64,000 nucleotides of DNA from Pinus tabuliformis (GCA_031772625.1 CM062813.1:766878720-766942719), one strand, 5' to 3'. Positions 21,320 to 33,899 are shown, counted from the stretch's first letter. Notes: a model not told the origin generated them from the sequence alone. Program-made: numbers and translations.

Positions 21320-23399
21320 AATTATTATATATTAGAGTTCTTTGGATTTTTAAAAACTCTGCAATAAATCATGATAAGCTTAGTGATAAGACTTTATCTG
21401 AATGAGGGGATTGGGATTCCAGAGTTTCGTATTTCTTGATAGAGCCTCTTGATTTGTGTTTGCAGCGATGGGAAGTTTCTACTACCTTGGAGAGTAGAGA
21501 TGGAATCTTTCCGACGCCATCGTTGGTGAGAAGGAACCCCTGAGTGTCAGCCTTAGCATCCTCAATCCATGATCAGTGGTCATTTTCTCCATTTGGGCAG
21601 TCGCTCAAATCCCCTGGAATTCATCTTCGTTCATTGAACAAACTATTAAGTAGTGTTTGATGAGAGATGTGGCTTCATAGAAAAGTCCAGTAAAATTCAA
21701 TGGATGGCTCTCGCTGGATATCTAGATGTTATACTGCGAATATGGCAAACATGAGGGGCGATGGAGCTTCCATAGGTTGAGCTGCAATATAGTTTCAGGT
21801 TCATTTTTTTCTGGTTAGCACTCATTCTGATCCTCGCGTTGTGTTCTTAGAATTGTTATGTCATAGTTTTATGTCTCCGCTTGTCTTTTTCCTAAGATTC
21901 TGGGTCTTCTTTGGCTGTATTTCCTTTTTACTGGGGTGGTTATTTTCAGGTATTACTTCCTTTCCTAGGGTGGCGATACTGCTACGTTCTCGGTCTGATT
22001 GGCATGGTATCTGCTTTCGACTATTTATGGTTCACTCTGCTCTGATTACCATCCTTGGATGTTGGGGCTTATCTATGGGATTATTAGTGTTGATTTCCAT
22101 TCTTAGTTCGCATATGGAATGCCCATTCTGCACCTGGATGACCTTCTCTCTTTGAATCTGAAATCCTCCATATTCTCATGATTTCCTGTATAGCTATATA
22201 CATTCTTATCTGTATACTTCAGACTTTCGGCGTTCAAATTCCTATGTAGACTGAGATTCTCACTCTTATTTGTCCATAGTATAACCAGGGGGAGAATGGA
22301 ACGGTAAGGAACAATCTACCAATACGAATCCATTGGGGTATGACAATACGAATAGGGAGGGATCTTGTCTGTGCCCCAATAGTTTATTCCCTCTCTCGCA
22401 TCACTGGGTTAACTCTTTCATCATTTTTAGGCATTGCAAGACTTTTGGTTTCTGGGTTCTAATACGTGGTGTACTTGTTTGGGGCGTTGTTTTTGTTGGT
22501 GCTATGAAGGCGCATAGATCTTTCTCATTTTCATCATCTCTGGTTGGATGCTACATCTTTTTGATTGATCTTCTAAGGATTTGGGCACTGGGGTGCATCG
22601 GTTATCTGGTGTCGGGAAACTGTTTTACGACGGTTTTTGAATTATTTGTTGGTGGTTGTTCAGATCTTTCTCATTGAGATGACTTAGGTTTGCATCACAT
22701 TTTATTCTCTGACATACGTCTTCTGACATTATGGATATTGGGGTTTTCGTCCTGCTCTTCCGGATCGGGCATCCCATTTTTTATTCCCATACATTCAGTA
22801 CATTCCCCTTTTGGATTCTGAACCGACGGTGGTACTTTCTCTTTTGGCTGCATGCGGGCATTATATTCTACAGGTTATGATTCCATGGTTGGAGTTTTGT
22901 ATATCCCTAGACATTCTTGGTAGGGATTTTCTGATGGTTACACTTAATTATGACCTACCACTCTGACGAGCTATTAAGCCTATTTTTAATTCATTCACTT
23001 TTTCTCTGCACTTATTTTTTAGTTACTTCTTTGTGATATTATGGATCTGTTGGAGTCGGACACTTCAGCACATGAGGCATACATACATGCCACGCTGGAT
23101 GCTAAATCAAATTACCGTTTATATTCTTTCTGGGTCGGAGCGGGTGGGGGGCCCAAATGCCCTGGACACTTGGCGCACGGTGCAAGACCTGTTGCACATG
23201 TCAGATGGTGGACATGCGGTTCCCTGATCACATGGGGCATTACACATAGAAAATGGACGGCGATCTCGGCATCAATAGCAATCCATTAAAATTACCACCC
23301 TGGCGCCTATACTGTATTTTGGCTATGGTGTATTGATCGACCGAGTTTCCAACTTACAGAAGAGGGCACTTGTTGGTAAATGACATTTCACTAATTTGA
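21320..23399. other. Non-coding or unrecognised stretch before LINE ORF1
   Basis: The + strand is T-rich. Short open frames here (such as 21841-22155) have no motif I recognise and are mostly hydrophobic through base composition. It could be the LINE 5' untranslated region and the start of ORF1, or older DNA. Confidence 0.35.
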
Positions 23400-24680
23400 T
23401 TGAAGTTGAAATGAGGAACTGAATTGACACTAAATGGAAGTCTCTAATGGGCTACATGCCTATGGTGGTGTGGTTGTTAAGTGGCTAGTACAGCTTCAAT
23501 TTCCTCAGCCAAGACAACTTAACGAAAATTAAGGCTATTCCATGGATTAAAGGGAGGCATTTCCTAGCTCTGCATAATTGGTATGTTGGTTTTAATCCCT
23601 TGAAGGAGACGCCACAAAACAAATTGATATGGCTTAAATTGCTCGTATTTCCCATTGAATTCTGGACTCGAAAAGTTTTTATGGACATTGGCAATGCTAT
23701 TGGGAAGTTTGTTTATGTCGACCCGCGGTGTTTGGGTGCACAGGATAAGAGAATTGCATGGATTTTGATAGAGGAGTACAGAGGTGGATTTCCAGACCAC
23801 ATTGAATTACAATGGGAGGGAACCCACCTGGTGCAGAGGCTGGACTTCTAGGGGGTTCCCTTCTGGTGTCTTATCTGTCATCATATTGGGCATCTTATGG
23901 CACAGTGTCTTCACAGACTGGATGGCAGACATATGGCACAAAGTCGGCATTGTTTTGGTTCGATGGAGAAATTTGATGCTAAATATGCTATACCAAGAAA
24001 CGAACATGGGGTGACAAATCATAGGCAGGATGCACAACGTTCATAAGGTACTCCACCATATTCCTATCTTTTACATCCCATTGTATTTCATTATGCGAAA
24101 CATGATGATTCTGCTCCTATTATTGTTCCTTCATCCCCCTAAAATTTAGAAGGTTCTGGTGTTGCTTCGGTTGATGACACCTCCCTGTCCCCGTTGGATA
24201 GGATTCCCCCCCACTCCTGTGTTGACCCGCACCAATCAAATATTGTACCTCCCCCTCAGAGGACATATGACGCACCCTCCTCTTCGCATATTACGTACAT
24301 ACTCGTGTTGTCCCCTTCATGTGCCTCACATCCATCCCTGGGGTCTAGGACACATCCTGCATCGCCTAATTCGCCCCTACATTCACCTACCAACTTAGTA
24401 GATAGTGAAATTGATTTCCTTCTCCAGAAGAAGACTTTGGATCTTCAAACCCTCACTATACACAAGCCTCCTCGCTCATCGTCCCCCCACATCAGTCCTT
24501 CGTCAACGAGTAATATTACCGTCCGTCGAAAACAAAAACGAGATAGCAGACATTTCAGAGGACGGGCTCGGCCTCTTCCTTTTAGTTAATCTGACTCACA
24601 TGCTCTCATTGACATTTCTATCACTTCTACTACCTCTCCTCAAGCCCTTAGAGCAAAGATGCCCATACCTGAGTTAACAT
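23400..24680 (+). pseudogene. LINE ORF1 (DUF4283-like, zinc knuckle)
   Basis: The frame at 23600-23851 reads FPIEFWTRKVFMDIGNAIGK, then DPRCLGAQDKRIAWILIE and GGFPDHIELQWEG, the pattern of plant LINE ORF1 RNA-binding proteins. After a stop at 23849-23851 the same locus reads CLICHHIGHLMAQC at 23867-23908, a C-X2-C-X4-H-X4-C knuckle. A Pro- and Ser-rich tail (24160-24590) follows in several frames. ORF1 would bind LINE RNA in the ribonucleoprotein. It is broken by frameshifts throughout; the start was not identified. Confidence 0.75.
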
Positions 24681-24689
24681 AACTTTCAT

Positions 24690-25400
24690 CCTGGGGGCTG
24701 CTCCAAAATTTTTGGCTCTCAAGGCACTTTTTCTTTCATCTCGTCCCTATATCATCCTTGTACAAGAAACTATGAATTCAGCATCTCAAGTGATAAAATA
24801 TTTCAAGAAGATGCTCCCTGATTGGCATATGGAAGCCACTGATGCTATAGGCCTCTCGAGGGGGTCTGGTGGCTCTATGGGACCCTCGATGGGTCAATGT
24901 AAAGACATTTTCATGTTTCTCTAGCATTCTTCTTACTGGTCATATCAGAGGTTTACAAGGTTGAATAAATATATTAAATGTATATGCCCCATACAGAGAT
25001 CAGGAACCCTTTTGGAATAACCTAATAGCGTCGGAGATTCTGGGACTAGTTTCTCTTGTCATTGCAGGGGATCTGATCTGTACCATTGGTCTAGATGAGG
25101 TATGGGGGAGGTCCAAAAAATTTGATGCTATGGCTAAATAGATCAATGATATTATTATTGACTTCAACCTTATTGATATATGCCCTTCTACATTAGTTCT
25201 AACTTGGGACAATGGAAGATCGGGGGATGGGTATGTGGCGAAGAGGTTGGACCACTTCCTCATACATGAATAGCTAATCAAGTGACTTGGGACCGTCCAA
25301 TCGGATATTGTGAATAATTACATTTCGTACCATCGTCCCATTATCCTACAGTGGAGGTGGGGGGACCTCAGATGTGGGATGCCATTTAGGTTTAATTGCA
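24690..25400 (+). pseudogene. LINE ORF2, endonuclease domain
   Basis: APE-type endonuclease remnants include PYIILVQETMNS (24745; the QET carries the usual catalytic Glu), LNVYAPYRDQEPFW near 24978, SLVIAGDLI (25050, with the usual GDFN weakened) and KRLDHFLIHE near 25240 (usual S-x-LDR). At least three stops and frame changes divide it. It would nick target DNA for priming. Confidence 0.7.
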
Positions 25401-27713
25401 TGTAGTTGGAAGACCCAGATTTTAACAAGATTTTGCGGGAAGTCTGGATCCGAGACAAGGATCGGGACATCTCTCCCATGAAGCATATCCTGGATAAGCT
25501 TCAGGCCCTTAAGGTGGAGGTTAAAGCATGGGAGAGGAGGAAACAAAGTCAAATGAAGAAAGAGCTAAATGATATTTTGGTGGAGTTGGAGGCCATGCGC
25601 CCACAAATGCTTATGCATAATCCCCTGGTTGCTCTCAAGAATCATATACAAACTTTGGAACATAAAAAGAAACATGAATTTACTAATTAAAGAGTTTACT
25701 TGGCGCCTAAAGATTAGGGCCATTTGGATTCAGGAAGAGAATAGGAATACTAAATTCTTTCACAAATTTGCCAATAATAGAAGAAATATCAACTCCATAT
25801 GTGAAATTTTTGATGCTGCTGGAAACTGGTCCCAGATGCAAAAGAACATCTACAGAGCCACAATACTTCACTTTTAGAAGGCCTACTGTCACAGGGATTT
25901 TGACGGTGCTGAGGACCAAATTTTGGGGGTGGAATTATATCCCTCCATGTTTGACGAGGATGCAAACTCAGATCTATACAAAGCGATCTCGGGGGAGAAA
26001 ATCCTAGGGGTGCTCAAATATGCTAAGGGGAACAAGAGCCCGAGGCCATATGGGTGGACGGTTGAACTTTTTACACACTTCTTTGACATGTTTCAGCAGG
26101 ATCTTCTTGATATGGTGGAGGAATCGAGGACAAGGGGATATATTCACCCGCATATAAATTCTACATATATTTCTCTCATTATGAAAAGGACTCCCTCTAA
26201 TACTTTCTCGGATTATAGACCCATTTCACTTTGTAATCTTATATATAAGATCATTTCAAAAACTATTGCTAACAAGATTAAGCACACTCTGTCAAAATAC
26301 ATATCCCCTGAGCAGTTCAGGTTCTTGCAGAACAGAAAAATTCATGATGTTGCGGCGACTGCCGAGGAATGCATACATTCGATTCATACTAAAAAATTAA
26401 ATGTTGTTATTATGAAGGTCAACTTATAGAAGGCATATGACTTCCTAGAATGGGGATAAATAAGGTTGGTACTTCATAAAATGGGTGTCCAAGCGAGATG
26501 TGCTGAGTGGATCATGGCTTGTGTTTCAAATGTTAACTATGTAATTATTATTAATGGTTATCCCACAGATTTCTTTAGGGCCGAGAGGGGACTTACACAA
26601 GGATGCTCACTTTCACCTTTATTATTCATATTGGCAATGGATAGGCTTAGAGTACACATCAAAAAAGTGGTGGCAGAGGGTCAGTTTCATGCACTAAACA
26701 TGGGAAGAGACATCATAATTTCACATAGGTTTTTTGTTGATGGCGTGCTTATCATGGGGATTCTCAACAAGTTTGCATGGCTGTCACTATTTCATATTTT
26801 TGCAAAATTTGGGAATGCTACAAGACTATACATGAATCTACAGAAGTCTATCATACTACACGGAAAGTGCAATATGGAGGTTATTGCATATATCCATAGA
26901 CTTTTTGGGGTGGCTTCTGATTTATTGTCGGGCGGTATGAAATATCTTGGCTATCATATTAAGCCATGTAGTTATAAGGTAAATGAATGGATTTGTCTTG
27001 GGGACCATTTTTACAAAAAAATCACTGGGTGGGAGTCCAGATGTTTGACTTTCGGGGGTCGGATCACATTAACCCAATCGATGATCACACAGTTGGGAGT
27101 ATACTGGGCTCATCTATATCATATCTCTCACTCCATTATTAAGTGTCTGAATTGGATTATGGCCAAATACATCTGGTACGGTGCGATTAACAATACAAAA
27201 CTCCACCTAGTTAAGCTAGTCCATATCTCACTTCCAAAACGTCTGGGTGGTTGGGGGATATTGAAAATCAGGAGATTTGGATGGGCATTACTGCAGAATT
27301 CTTTATGGAGGGGTTTATTTGGGAATGGCATATGGGGCATGATCATAAGAAATAAGTATCTAAAGGACCACAAGTTTCCTATCTGGATGCGCAGAGGGTG
27401 TATTGGGATCGCATCGGGCTCGACCATTTGGCTTAGTTTCATAAAAATCAGTAAATGGTTTTTTTGCATAATCTCGCTTGGAAACTGGGTTCTGGACATC
27501 AGATTATTATTGGAATGGATCACATACTGGGCACAGAATGTGACAGTCGTATATCAGATGGCTTTATACATCATATCAATAGTCGTGGGATATTCTTTTG
27601 GAACCAGGTCATTTCTGAATGGCAGGGTCAATGTCGAATATGGAAATGAGCATGGGAACAGGGCTTGGACAAGCATATGGCACAGGAGTGGGAGACGATT
27701 AGTACTGACATGA
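25401..27713 (+). pseudogene. LINE ORF2, reverse transcriptase domain
   Basis: A linker (25406-25880) precedes RT. The RT reads NTFSDYRPISLCNLIYKIIS near 26200, SPEQFRFLQNRKIHD near 26310, and VVIMKVNL followed by TAG at 26427-26429, where KAYD continues. RGLTQGCSLSPLLFILAMDR (26590-26650) is the plant LINE motif. The catalytic FADD box reads FVDG at 26733-26744, so one catalytic Asp is gone. The thumb and connector continue to 27713 in one 415-codon frame, including GGRITLTQSMI and LPKRLGGWGI. Confidence 0.88.
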
Positions 27714-27849
27714 AACTTTTAGGAGTATGTAGTGAGGAAAACCGGGACTAGATTGCCTGGATTGATAAGATGAAGGAGGGTGGCATTGTAATGGTTGATG
27801 TATATAACGCTCTCTGTCACTGGGAGGTCCCCAACACTGAGGTATGTTG

Positions 27850-28756
27850 GTTCTACAAATTCTGGAAAAATAAATCCCCATTAAGATCATTATTTTTCTT
27901 TGGTTGGTTTGGAAAAACAAAAATCTAACATGGGAGAACCTTCAAAGAGGCATTGGCAGGGCCCGGGGATTTGTGTACTATGTAGGGAAGCAGAGGAGGA
28001 TAATGCCCATATTTTTCTAAAATTTCCTATGATTGTACAAGTTTGGAGTAATCTTGCTAGTTTCATTGGTTTCCCCTACAACCAATACATCAACATCTAT
28101 GTATGCTTGAGTTGATGGAGTTAACAAAATCCTACATGGAGGAACATCCATCTTGTTCTTTTCTGTGAAATTTGGGCATGGCGTCACAAAATCATTTTTG
28201 AAAATTACAAGGATAATGATATGCAGGTGATGGAATTCATTATAAGATGGTATACATTTGGAAAACAACACGACATAGGGTCTAACAAGATCACTCACAA
28301 AAAGATATGCCCTAGGTTGGAGTACCCGACTGGATTTTTTGATGGTGCGACACAAAGGCACAGATGTGGATGTGGATTTTGGATTGTTATTTAAAAGGAC
28401 CAGGAATTCTAGGTCTATTGGGGCACTGGCAGAGGAACGAATATCAAGGCTGAAGTGATGGCTCTATGGGGCCTTCTCTGGTTCTCACACTATCTTAACA
28501 TATATTCCATTCACATTTTTGGAGACTCTCAGATTATTATTGATCGTGTTTTTGGTTACACAAAAGTAAACCAACCATTTGAGAATATTTGGGCCACATT
28601 CAAAGACTCAACGATTTTGCATATTGAACCGGACTTCAATCAAAATGGAGATCGCCTGTCTAAGAGGGGGGCTACAAGATGTGTTGGATGGGATGCACAT
28701 CGAAATTAAGCTGGAAGACAATCTAGTAGATGTAGGGGTGCTTCCTTTTCCTGGAT
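27850..28756 (+). pseudogene. LINE ORF2, zf-RVT and RNase H domains
   Basis: The zf-RVT motif reads GICVLCREAEEDNAHIFLKF (27970-28025), missing the usual final Cys. RNase H follows: FFDGAT near 28338 (Asp), then IKAEVMALWGLLWFSHYL near 28450 (Glu), then IHIFGDSQIII near 28518 (Asp). The three acidic residues survive but lie in different frames. Plant LINEs often carry this C-terminal RNase H. The copy at 52026-52855 has the same part, and its longer open frame includes a segment (LLHGWLRQIE) missing here. Confidence 0.82.
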
Positions 28757-29966
28757 AGCATCAATAGATTGGAGGAGAACACATATGATATTTGTTGTTT
28801 TTTTATATTACTCCACTGTTTTCTTTTACACCGTTTTATATCTTCTCTTTTCTTGTGAATAGCATACTTTAAACACAGAAATTTGGATGCTTTCTATTTA
28901 GATCAAAATGGATATATGCTTGTAATTGTTTTCTTTGTAGTATTACCACTCGGTACATAGTCACAAATATAGACAACACTATTTTGTGAGGACAAATAGG
29001 GATGGTTCTTAAATGACAGTATTAGAAGATCTATGATGGCATTTGGCATTATTCAATACAATATGTACTGAATGTACTTTGGATATAAAAAATGTTTTTT
29101 TCATACTTGTTAATTAAAAAAAAAATATAACCTTGTTTAGATTTAAATAAATTCAAAACAAATCATATTATTAAAACAAAAATTCACGACAATATGTCAA
29201 CATTCAATTCATAGGAGTACTAACTCAAAGAGACAATTGTTGAACTAAGATTCCAGTGTAGATGGAGAAATTCAGAGAATGGAACCAAACTTGGTGCTCT
29301 TGTTGCTATAGTAATAGGTATAGCCATTACAACTATGGAAGTTTGATGGAGCAATGACAAAGCTTAAATTTAGTTTTTCAGGCTATTTTTTGGTAGGGGT
29401 GTTTTGTTATAGATGAACGACCAATACAATCATAAACCAAATGAATTACATCTAAGGGATACAACAAAAGAGGGATATGGAAAAAGAAATGGACCACATA
29501 TAATGAAACAACTAAGTGGACTAGAATGTTAAATAGCATAAGAATTACAAACAATAAATATTTCATAAGAACAATGAGAAGAATAACTAAGCATTTTATT
29601 TTCTGGTAACTTAATACGTGATTATGAACAAGTCTTATAATAAATTTATAATCAGGTTAAGTAAATGTGACAATGTAATCATCGATTTAAAGATGAAAAT
29701 AAGTTATTATTGAAATCTCCCTCAATTGATATAGGAGAAGAAAATAATATGCTAAAATATTTGATTTCCAATTGTAAACTCAAAATTTTAATTATGTAAC
29801 TTGAATTTTCTTTTAAATCTAGAAACTAATTTTTTCATAAATTCATGGAAGAACATTAAGTATGATCTTTCCAATTAATCATTAAACTTTTAGAAGAAAC
29901 CTTTGACAACAAGCATAGAATATGATTGGGAATAAGAGAGTTACATTTCAAATTTCCTAATATCCC
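28757..29966. other. AT-rich stretch, possibly LINE 3' region
   Basis: No coding region is recognised. It lies between the LINE RNase H and the LTR start at 29967. It and the first part of the LTR are absent from the otherwise parallel block at 52026-54429. Confidence 0.45.
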
Positions 29967-30549
29967 TGATCCAGGTGGATATCGATGGCCACCAACCTAT
30001 TCCACTAGCTCACAACACAATTTTCCTATTTTGGCAATTTTCTATTCTTTGACAGTTTTTAGGCCTTGAACTTTGGGACCCTAAACGGTATTGTTTTGGG
30101 GGAACAGGCTGAATTTAGACTATGACTGTCATCGAAAATTAGAGATTGTACTTCTACAATAGACCTTCCCAAAAACCTATCATGCACATCAAATGAAGAT
30201 CATATGTTGAAGTTACAAGCCTCAAAAGTTATCATTCTAAGTCACCCCATTGGGGCCCAGAAGTCTTTGGCGCTTCATCTCCTAGGGTTAGGTTTTTGGA
30301 TATTTAGGGTTTCTCATTTTTCGCGTAATGATGAAAATGCCTTCACGCCTCATTGTAACATCGTTCAAGAAGGCACATAGCTATCAAATGACTTCTTAGA
30401 GATAAGCTACCACCATTTCAGCTAGTTTGCTTTTATTGTACATGTATACATTTTCAACATTTTCCACTTATTAATTGAAGTCAAGTTTCACTATATCTAT
30501 GTCTTTTGGTTATAAATTTGTGTTTCATTTTGCTCATGTCATAAATACA
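29967..30549 (+). repeat. 5' LTR of Gypsy A copy 2
   Basis: The LTR starts TGATCCAGGTGGATAT and ends near AAATACA, about 583 bp. Its reverse-strand relative is at 48106-48544 (shared GGTTAGGTTTTTGGAT, CCTCATTGTAACA and TAGCTACCA blocks), and its last 215 bp recur at 52856-53070. Confidence 0.7.
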
Positions 30550-30551
30550 TA

Positions 30552-30790
30552 TTAGTGGTATCCTAGTAGAATATTCTTCCTCTATTTTTTTTGCATATCC
30601 CCAACGAGGCTATGGCGTAAGGAGTTGGGACTCGAACTACTTGAGTCTTTGTAAGATCGTCCTAGATAAAAATTAGTGGTATCAATGTAGTCTATTTTTA
30701 TCTGCTTTTTTGTGCATGTCCCCAATGAGGCTATGGTGTAAAGAGTTGGGACTTAGACTACTTGATCACTTGTAAGATTTTCCTTACTGA
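30552..30790 (+). repeat. Tandemly duplicated leader with PBS-like sites
   Basis: Two units start at 30552 and 30673 (period 121 bp). Each begins TTAGTGGTATC and contains CCCCAAYGAGGCTATGG and GAGTTGGGACT. TGGTATC fits a primer site for initiator-Met tRNA, so the duplication doubles the PBS. The same doubling is at 53073 and 53194. Confidence 0.85.
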
Positions 30791-30794
30791 CCTC

Positions 30795-31800
30795 ATGGAA
30801 GAAGAAAAAAAGGATGAGGGAGCAGGAGGTCCTATCAAATTGTTTCTTGTAGAAGCCCTTGAGCAACAAAGGAATGAGATGATGGATATTTTTTCCAAAA
30901 TCCTTTGGTAGATACCAATAAGTGATGCATATTCATCAAGGGGCCACTTTGGAGGTGCTACACCCTTTAAGGTAAAATTTAATTCTGATATTCCTATATT
31001 TAAAGGATAGATAGATGCAAATTCTTTAGGAAAATGGTTAAGTTTGTTAGAAGGATATTTTTTAGTCCACAAATTTTCTGATGGAGAAAATATTACCTTT
31101 GCACTCCTTAATTTCATCCCCCATGAGAAGGACTATTGGGAAACATACTGTGAGCAAGGAGACATGGAGGAATACACACTATTTTCAGTCGCACCCACTT
31201 AGGACTCTTTTAGGGATGTTGTTAAAGATCAATATTACCCTGCTGGAAACTATGAGGAACATTACATGAGATTGATCACACTATGGAAAGAAAGAGACCA
31301 AGTAAGGGGAGTGTTGACAAATATATTTCATACCATGCACAACAATATGGGTATCAAGGACTCTAAGTGACATCTAGTGATCAAGTACCATGGTTGTCTA
31401 AACAAATACATCTAGACAGAAATTGAGTTCCTAGACATCTCCTCGTTTGGTGAAACATACCAATATGATGTCAAAATTGACAAAAAATTTAAACAGAAGA
31501 AGCGATACTTTAAATCTATTAATTCCTCATAGTAGAGGCAGGGCAAGGGTGTTCCCAATCAATAAAAAAAGGCCAGAGCTAAGGTGGACCACCCTAAGAC
31601 AACCCGTCGAGGTCATAAACAAAAAATGGTAATGGGAAGAGAAGGGAGCCACAAGAATGTGGTGTTAATTCCACAATATCCTAGATGATATCCTAGCACT
31701 TACAACATATTCAACGGGTCCTTCGCACTCTGCAGTAGCAAAACCTATGTGCTAACATGGAAAAATGATCCTTCAACATGGACAAGGTCCAAGATATAGG
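30795..31800 (+). pseudogene. Gag of Gypsy A copy 2
   Basis: The ATG at 30795 opens a Gag reading MEEEKKDEGAG. The capsid part contains SLLEGYFLVHKFSDGENITF (31035-31100), DYWETYCEQGDMEEY (31130) and DSFRDVVKDQYYP (31200), the Retrotrans_gag pattern. Stops at 30909-30911 and 31008-31010 are also present at the same codons in copy 4 (53430, 53529), so they predate the duplication. A further stop near 31200 is private to this copy, where copy 4 still has TGG. The basic tail (31480-31620) is in several frames. Confidence 0.8.
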
Positions 31801-32700
31801 TTACATTTTTTATGAGCAAGGCATGCATGCGTATCCAACCAAGATCCAAGTCATATGGGATTGGCTAGCCTCGACAACTCTAACAGAGCTTTGCAACTAA
31901 TTAGGCCTTTCTAATTTCTATGAAATATTTGTGTTGGGGTTCTCTTATATCACTTGACCATTAAGTTAAGTTATTAAGGGTGGAGTAAAAGAAAGGTATC
32001 CACACTAAGCGCATTTTGGTCAATTTTATGGTCCTTATTGGACACCAATCTCATTAAATCAACACTTCCACCCCTCTATTAATGGCTAGACAAAGGTCAT
32101 CAACAGGATGATTGTGAAAATTTTGCACATGTACTCAAAGTATCCACACACATGGCATGAAAGTCTCCCCTATGGTTAGGATAACTACAACAGAGCTCTC
32201 GATAGCTCAATTGGCCACATCCCCTTTTAGCCGGGCATAGTATTTTAACCATTAGGTCCCATTCATGTCATAATTCCCCTTTCAAATACATAGGAAAAAT
32301 ATGAAAATGTTAAATCTAAAGTTGGAAAATCTACCAAGTTTATTGAATGAATACGGTACATCCTCCAACAGTTACATTATATGTTGTATAAATCCAATAC
32401 TAAGTTTAAATAATGCCATGGTCACACTGGGTGCCACACAAGTTTCAAATGGGAGATAAGGTTTGGTTGCATCTACAAAAGAAACAATTTACAAGGGCCC
32501 ATTGGAATCTTCAATCGCTTTTCCATGGACCTTACACCATCACCAAGACTATGGGTGACAACACTTTTGAGATAAGTATTCCCCCCTTCCTTGGCCTACA
32601 CCTGGTGTTCAATGTGGATCAACTTTGACCATACTTTCTACCATTTCTGGACACATCAGAACTTGTAGAGAAGTTCGCACCAATAAATTTAAATGTAGAT
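31801..32700 (+). pseudogene. RT tail joined to integrase, Gypsy A copy 2
   Basis: After gag, the sequence jumps to the RT C-terminal end (PTKIQV, then WLASTTLTELCN near 31830-31900), matching 50600 on the minus strand. It then runs into integrase core debris (32040-32230). The integrase C-terminal domain is clearest at 32413-32628 (PHKFQMGDKVWLHLQKK, then FHGPYTITKTMGDNTFEI). Two deletions therefore removed protease with most of RT, and RNase H with the first half of integrase. Confidence 0.75.
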
Positions 32701-32836
32701 GATCCAGACTTATGTAGGAATGAAACAAAATAAAAAAATAAACATATACATAGAGATGCAACATAAATAAAGCTTTATTTCATTAATATCAAAGAACTGA
32801 AATATGCTTACATACATAAATGGAAATAAACTAGCT
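32700..32836 (-). repeat. Distal part of Gypsy A copy 3 LTR, cut off by element 4
   Basis: The minus strand reads AGCTAGTTTATTTCCATTTATG, resembling AGCTAGTTTGCTTTTATTGTACATG at 30419. It would join the minus strand of 48111-48544 across the CGGGT site: 439 plus about 140 bp gives about the 583 bp of the copy 2 LTR. The match is weak toward the left end. Confidence 0.5.
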
Positions 32837-32841
32837 CGGGT
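32837..32841. repeat. Target duplication CGGGT, left side of element 4
   Basis: CGGGT here and at 48106-48110 exactly flank the two LTRs. Confidence 0.95.
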
Positions 32842-33896
32842 TGTTACACAAAAATATCGTCATCATGATTATTTGCAGTCAGTATGGGTCTATCATCACT
32901 TGTACTATCCTCCTAAGCAAATCTCGGACCTCAGCTCTTCAAATCAAGCTTTGGAAATGAGAGAAAGACATTAAAAATCAATGTAACTCTGGTTCCGCAC
33001 TTTCTCTCATGGTCACCTGTGGTCCCGCACCTTCTGTGTACAAAAACTGCGGACCTGCCCGCTCTGTCCCTAACGGTGTAGGTGCGGACCCCTGTGAAAG
33101 TCAAAAGGCGCAAGTTTTATCTTAAAAAACTCACTTTGGGTTAATTCTAGAGGTTTCTAGAAGGAATTTTGACGTGGATTGTTCGCTCTGAGGTGGTTCA
33201 TGCATCCCAAAAGAGAAGGAGCTAATCCCTTGATGAGAGGAGCTATCCCTTTGAAGGAGGGCTTTATCCCTTTGAAGGAGGACCTAGTAACCTCCCTCCA
33301 TTGCACTATAAATACAGGCATTGGGCTGGTTGTTGGGGAGGTTAGAAGCTGAACATTTTTTAGGGTAAATGCTGGTGAAATCAAGACTTCCTAGTTAAGC
33401 CTAAAGAGGAGAGATCACATACCTTTTTGGTTTCATTGGGGAGTGAGTGAAACTTGTCAAAGTAGAGGAGACTTCTTGCTAGACCCTCGGAGGAGCTTGT
33501 ACAGCGTCAAGGCAAAGGTTGTAAAGTTCTTCATCTTTTCAATTAATACAATCAAACTCATTTTTCTCAACAAGTATCTTATGTTATTTGTTTCATGGAC
33601 TCCTTGACTTTCATGTTAAATATGTTTTATGCAATTGGCTTTTCAGGTGCTATTTAATTTGTTTTCCTTGTTTGTGTTTGCAGATTCGCGAAAAGGAGCT
33701 CATTTGGATCAAAGGAGCGAGGGCATCCACAAGCTTGCATTGGACCTAAGGTAGGCCCTAAAAACACTTGTTTGCTATTGTTTATTAAAGCATATTTAGA
33801 GAAAGATAGTGTCTGGTTGGTTTGCTTGTCATTAGGTCTTCTTTAGATTCTAGGAAGGTCTATCTTGTCCGCAAGATCGACTCATTCCGTGTGACA
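32842..33896 (+). repeat. 5' LTR of element 4
   Basis: The LTR starts TGTTACAC and ends GTGTGACA. It matches 47052-48105 nearly throughout. It contains a two-fold TATCCCTTTGAAGGAGG repeat (about 33240-33283) just before the TATA box, and a GC-rich region at 32991-33093. Confidence 0.97.
33307..33314 (+). promoter_or_regulatory. TATA box of element 4 LTR
   Basis: TATAAATA lies 465 bp into the LTR and is repeated at 47516-47523 in the 3' LTR. Transcription would start about 30 bp downstream. Confidence 0.75.
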
Positions 33897-33899
33897 AAA

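Larger units (their letters stand above)
23400..28756 (+). mobile_element. L1-type LINE (non-LTR retrotransposon), degenerate
   Basis: The order fits plant L1 LINEs: ORF1 with a DUF4283-like region and a CCHC knuckle, then ORF2 with endonuclease, RT, zf-RVT and RNase H. The ends could not be fixed; no poly(A) tail or target duplication was found. Many stops, frameshifts and a mutated RT active site show that it is inactive. Its last 0.8 kb recurs at 52026-52855. Confidence 0.85.
29967..32740 (+). mobile_element. Gypsy A copy 2, internally deleted, + strand
   Basis: The copy has a 5' LTR (29967-30549), a duplicated leader with PBS-like TGGTATC, gag (30795 onward), a short RT tail and integrase pieces. 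Most of protease and RT is missing: gag runs into the RT C-terminal end near 31810. The right end meets an opposite-strand Gypsy A LTR near 32700-32740. It shares stops and the deletion with Gypsy A copy 4. Confidence 0.75.

Noticed and set aside
21841..22155. Hydrophobic 104-codon frame that looks like a membrane protein
   Set aside because: The stretch is T-rich, which by itself gives Phe/Leu-rich frames. No neighbouring exon, signal or conserved motif supports it.
23041..23289. 82-codon frame before LINE ORF1
   Set aside because: It has no recognisable motif, and another frame covers the same bases equally well. It might be decayed LINE 5' sequence, but cannot be supported.
32931..33384. 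Matching minus-strand frames in both LTRs of element 4 (60 and 75 codons) as real genes
   Set aside because: They occur only because both LTRs are near identical, and they overlap promoter sequence. The proteins show no motif.
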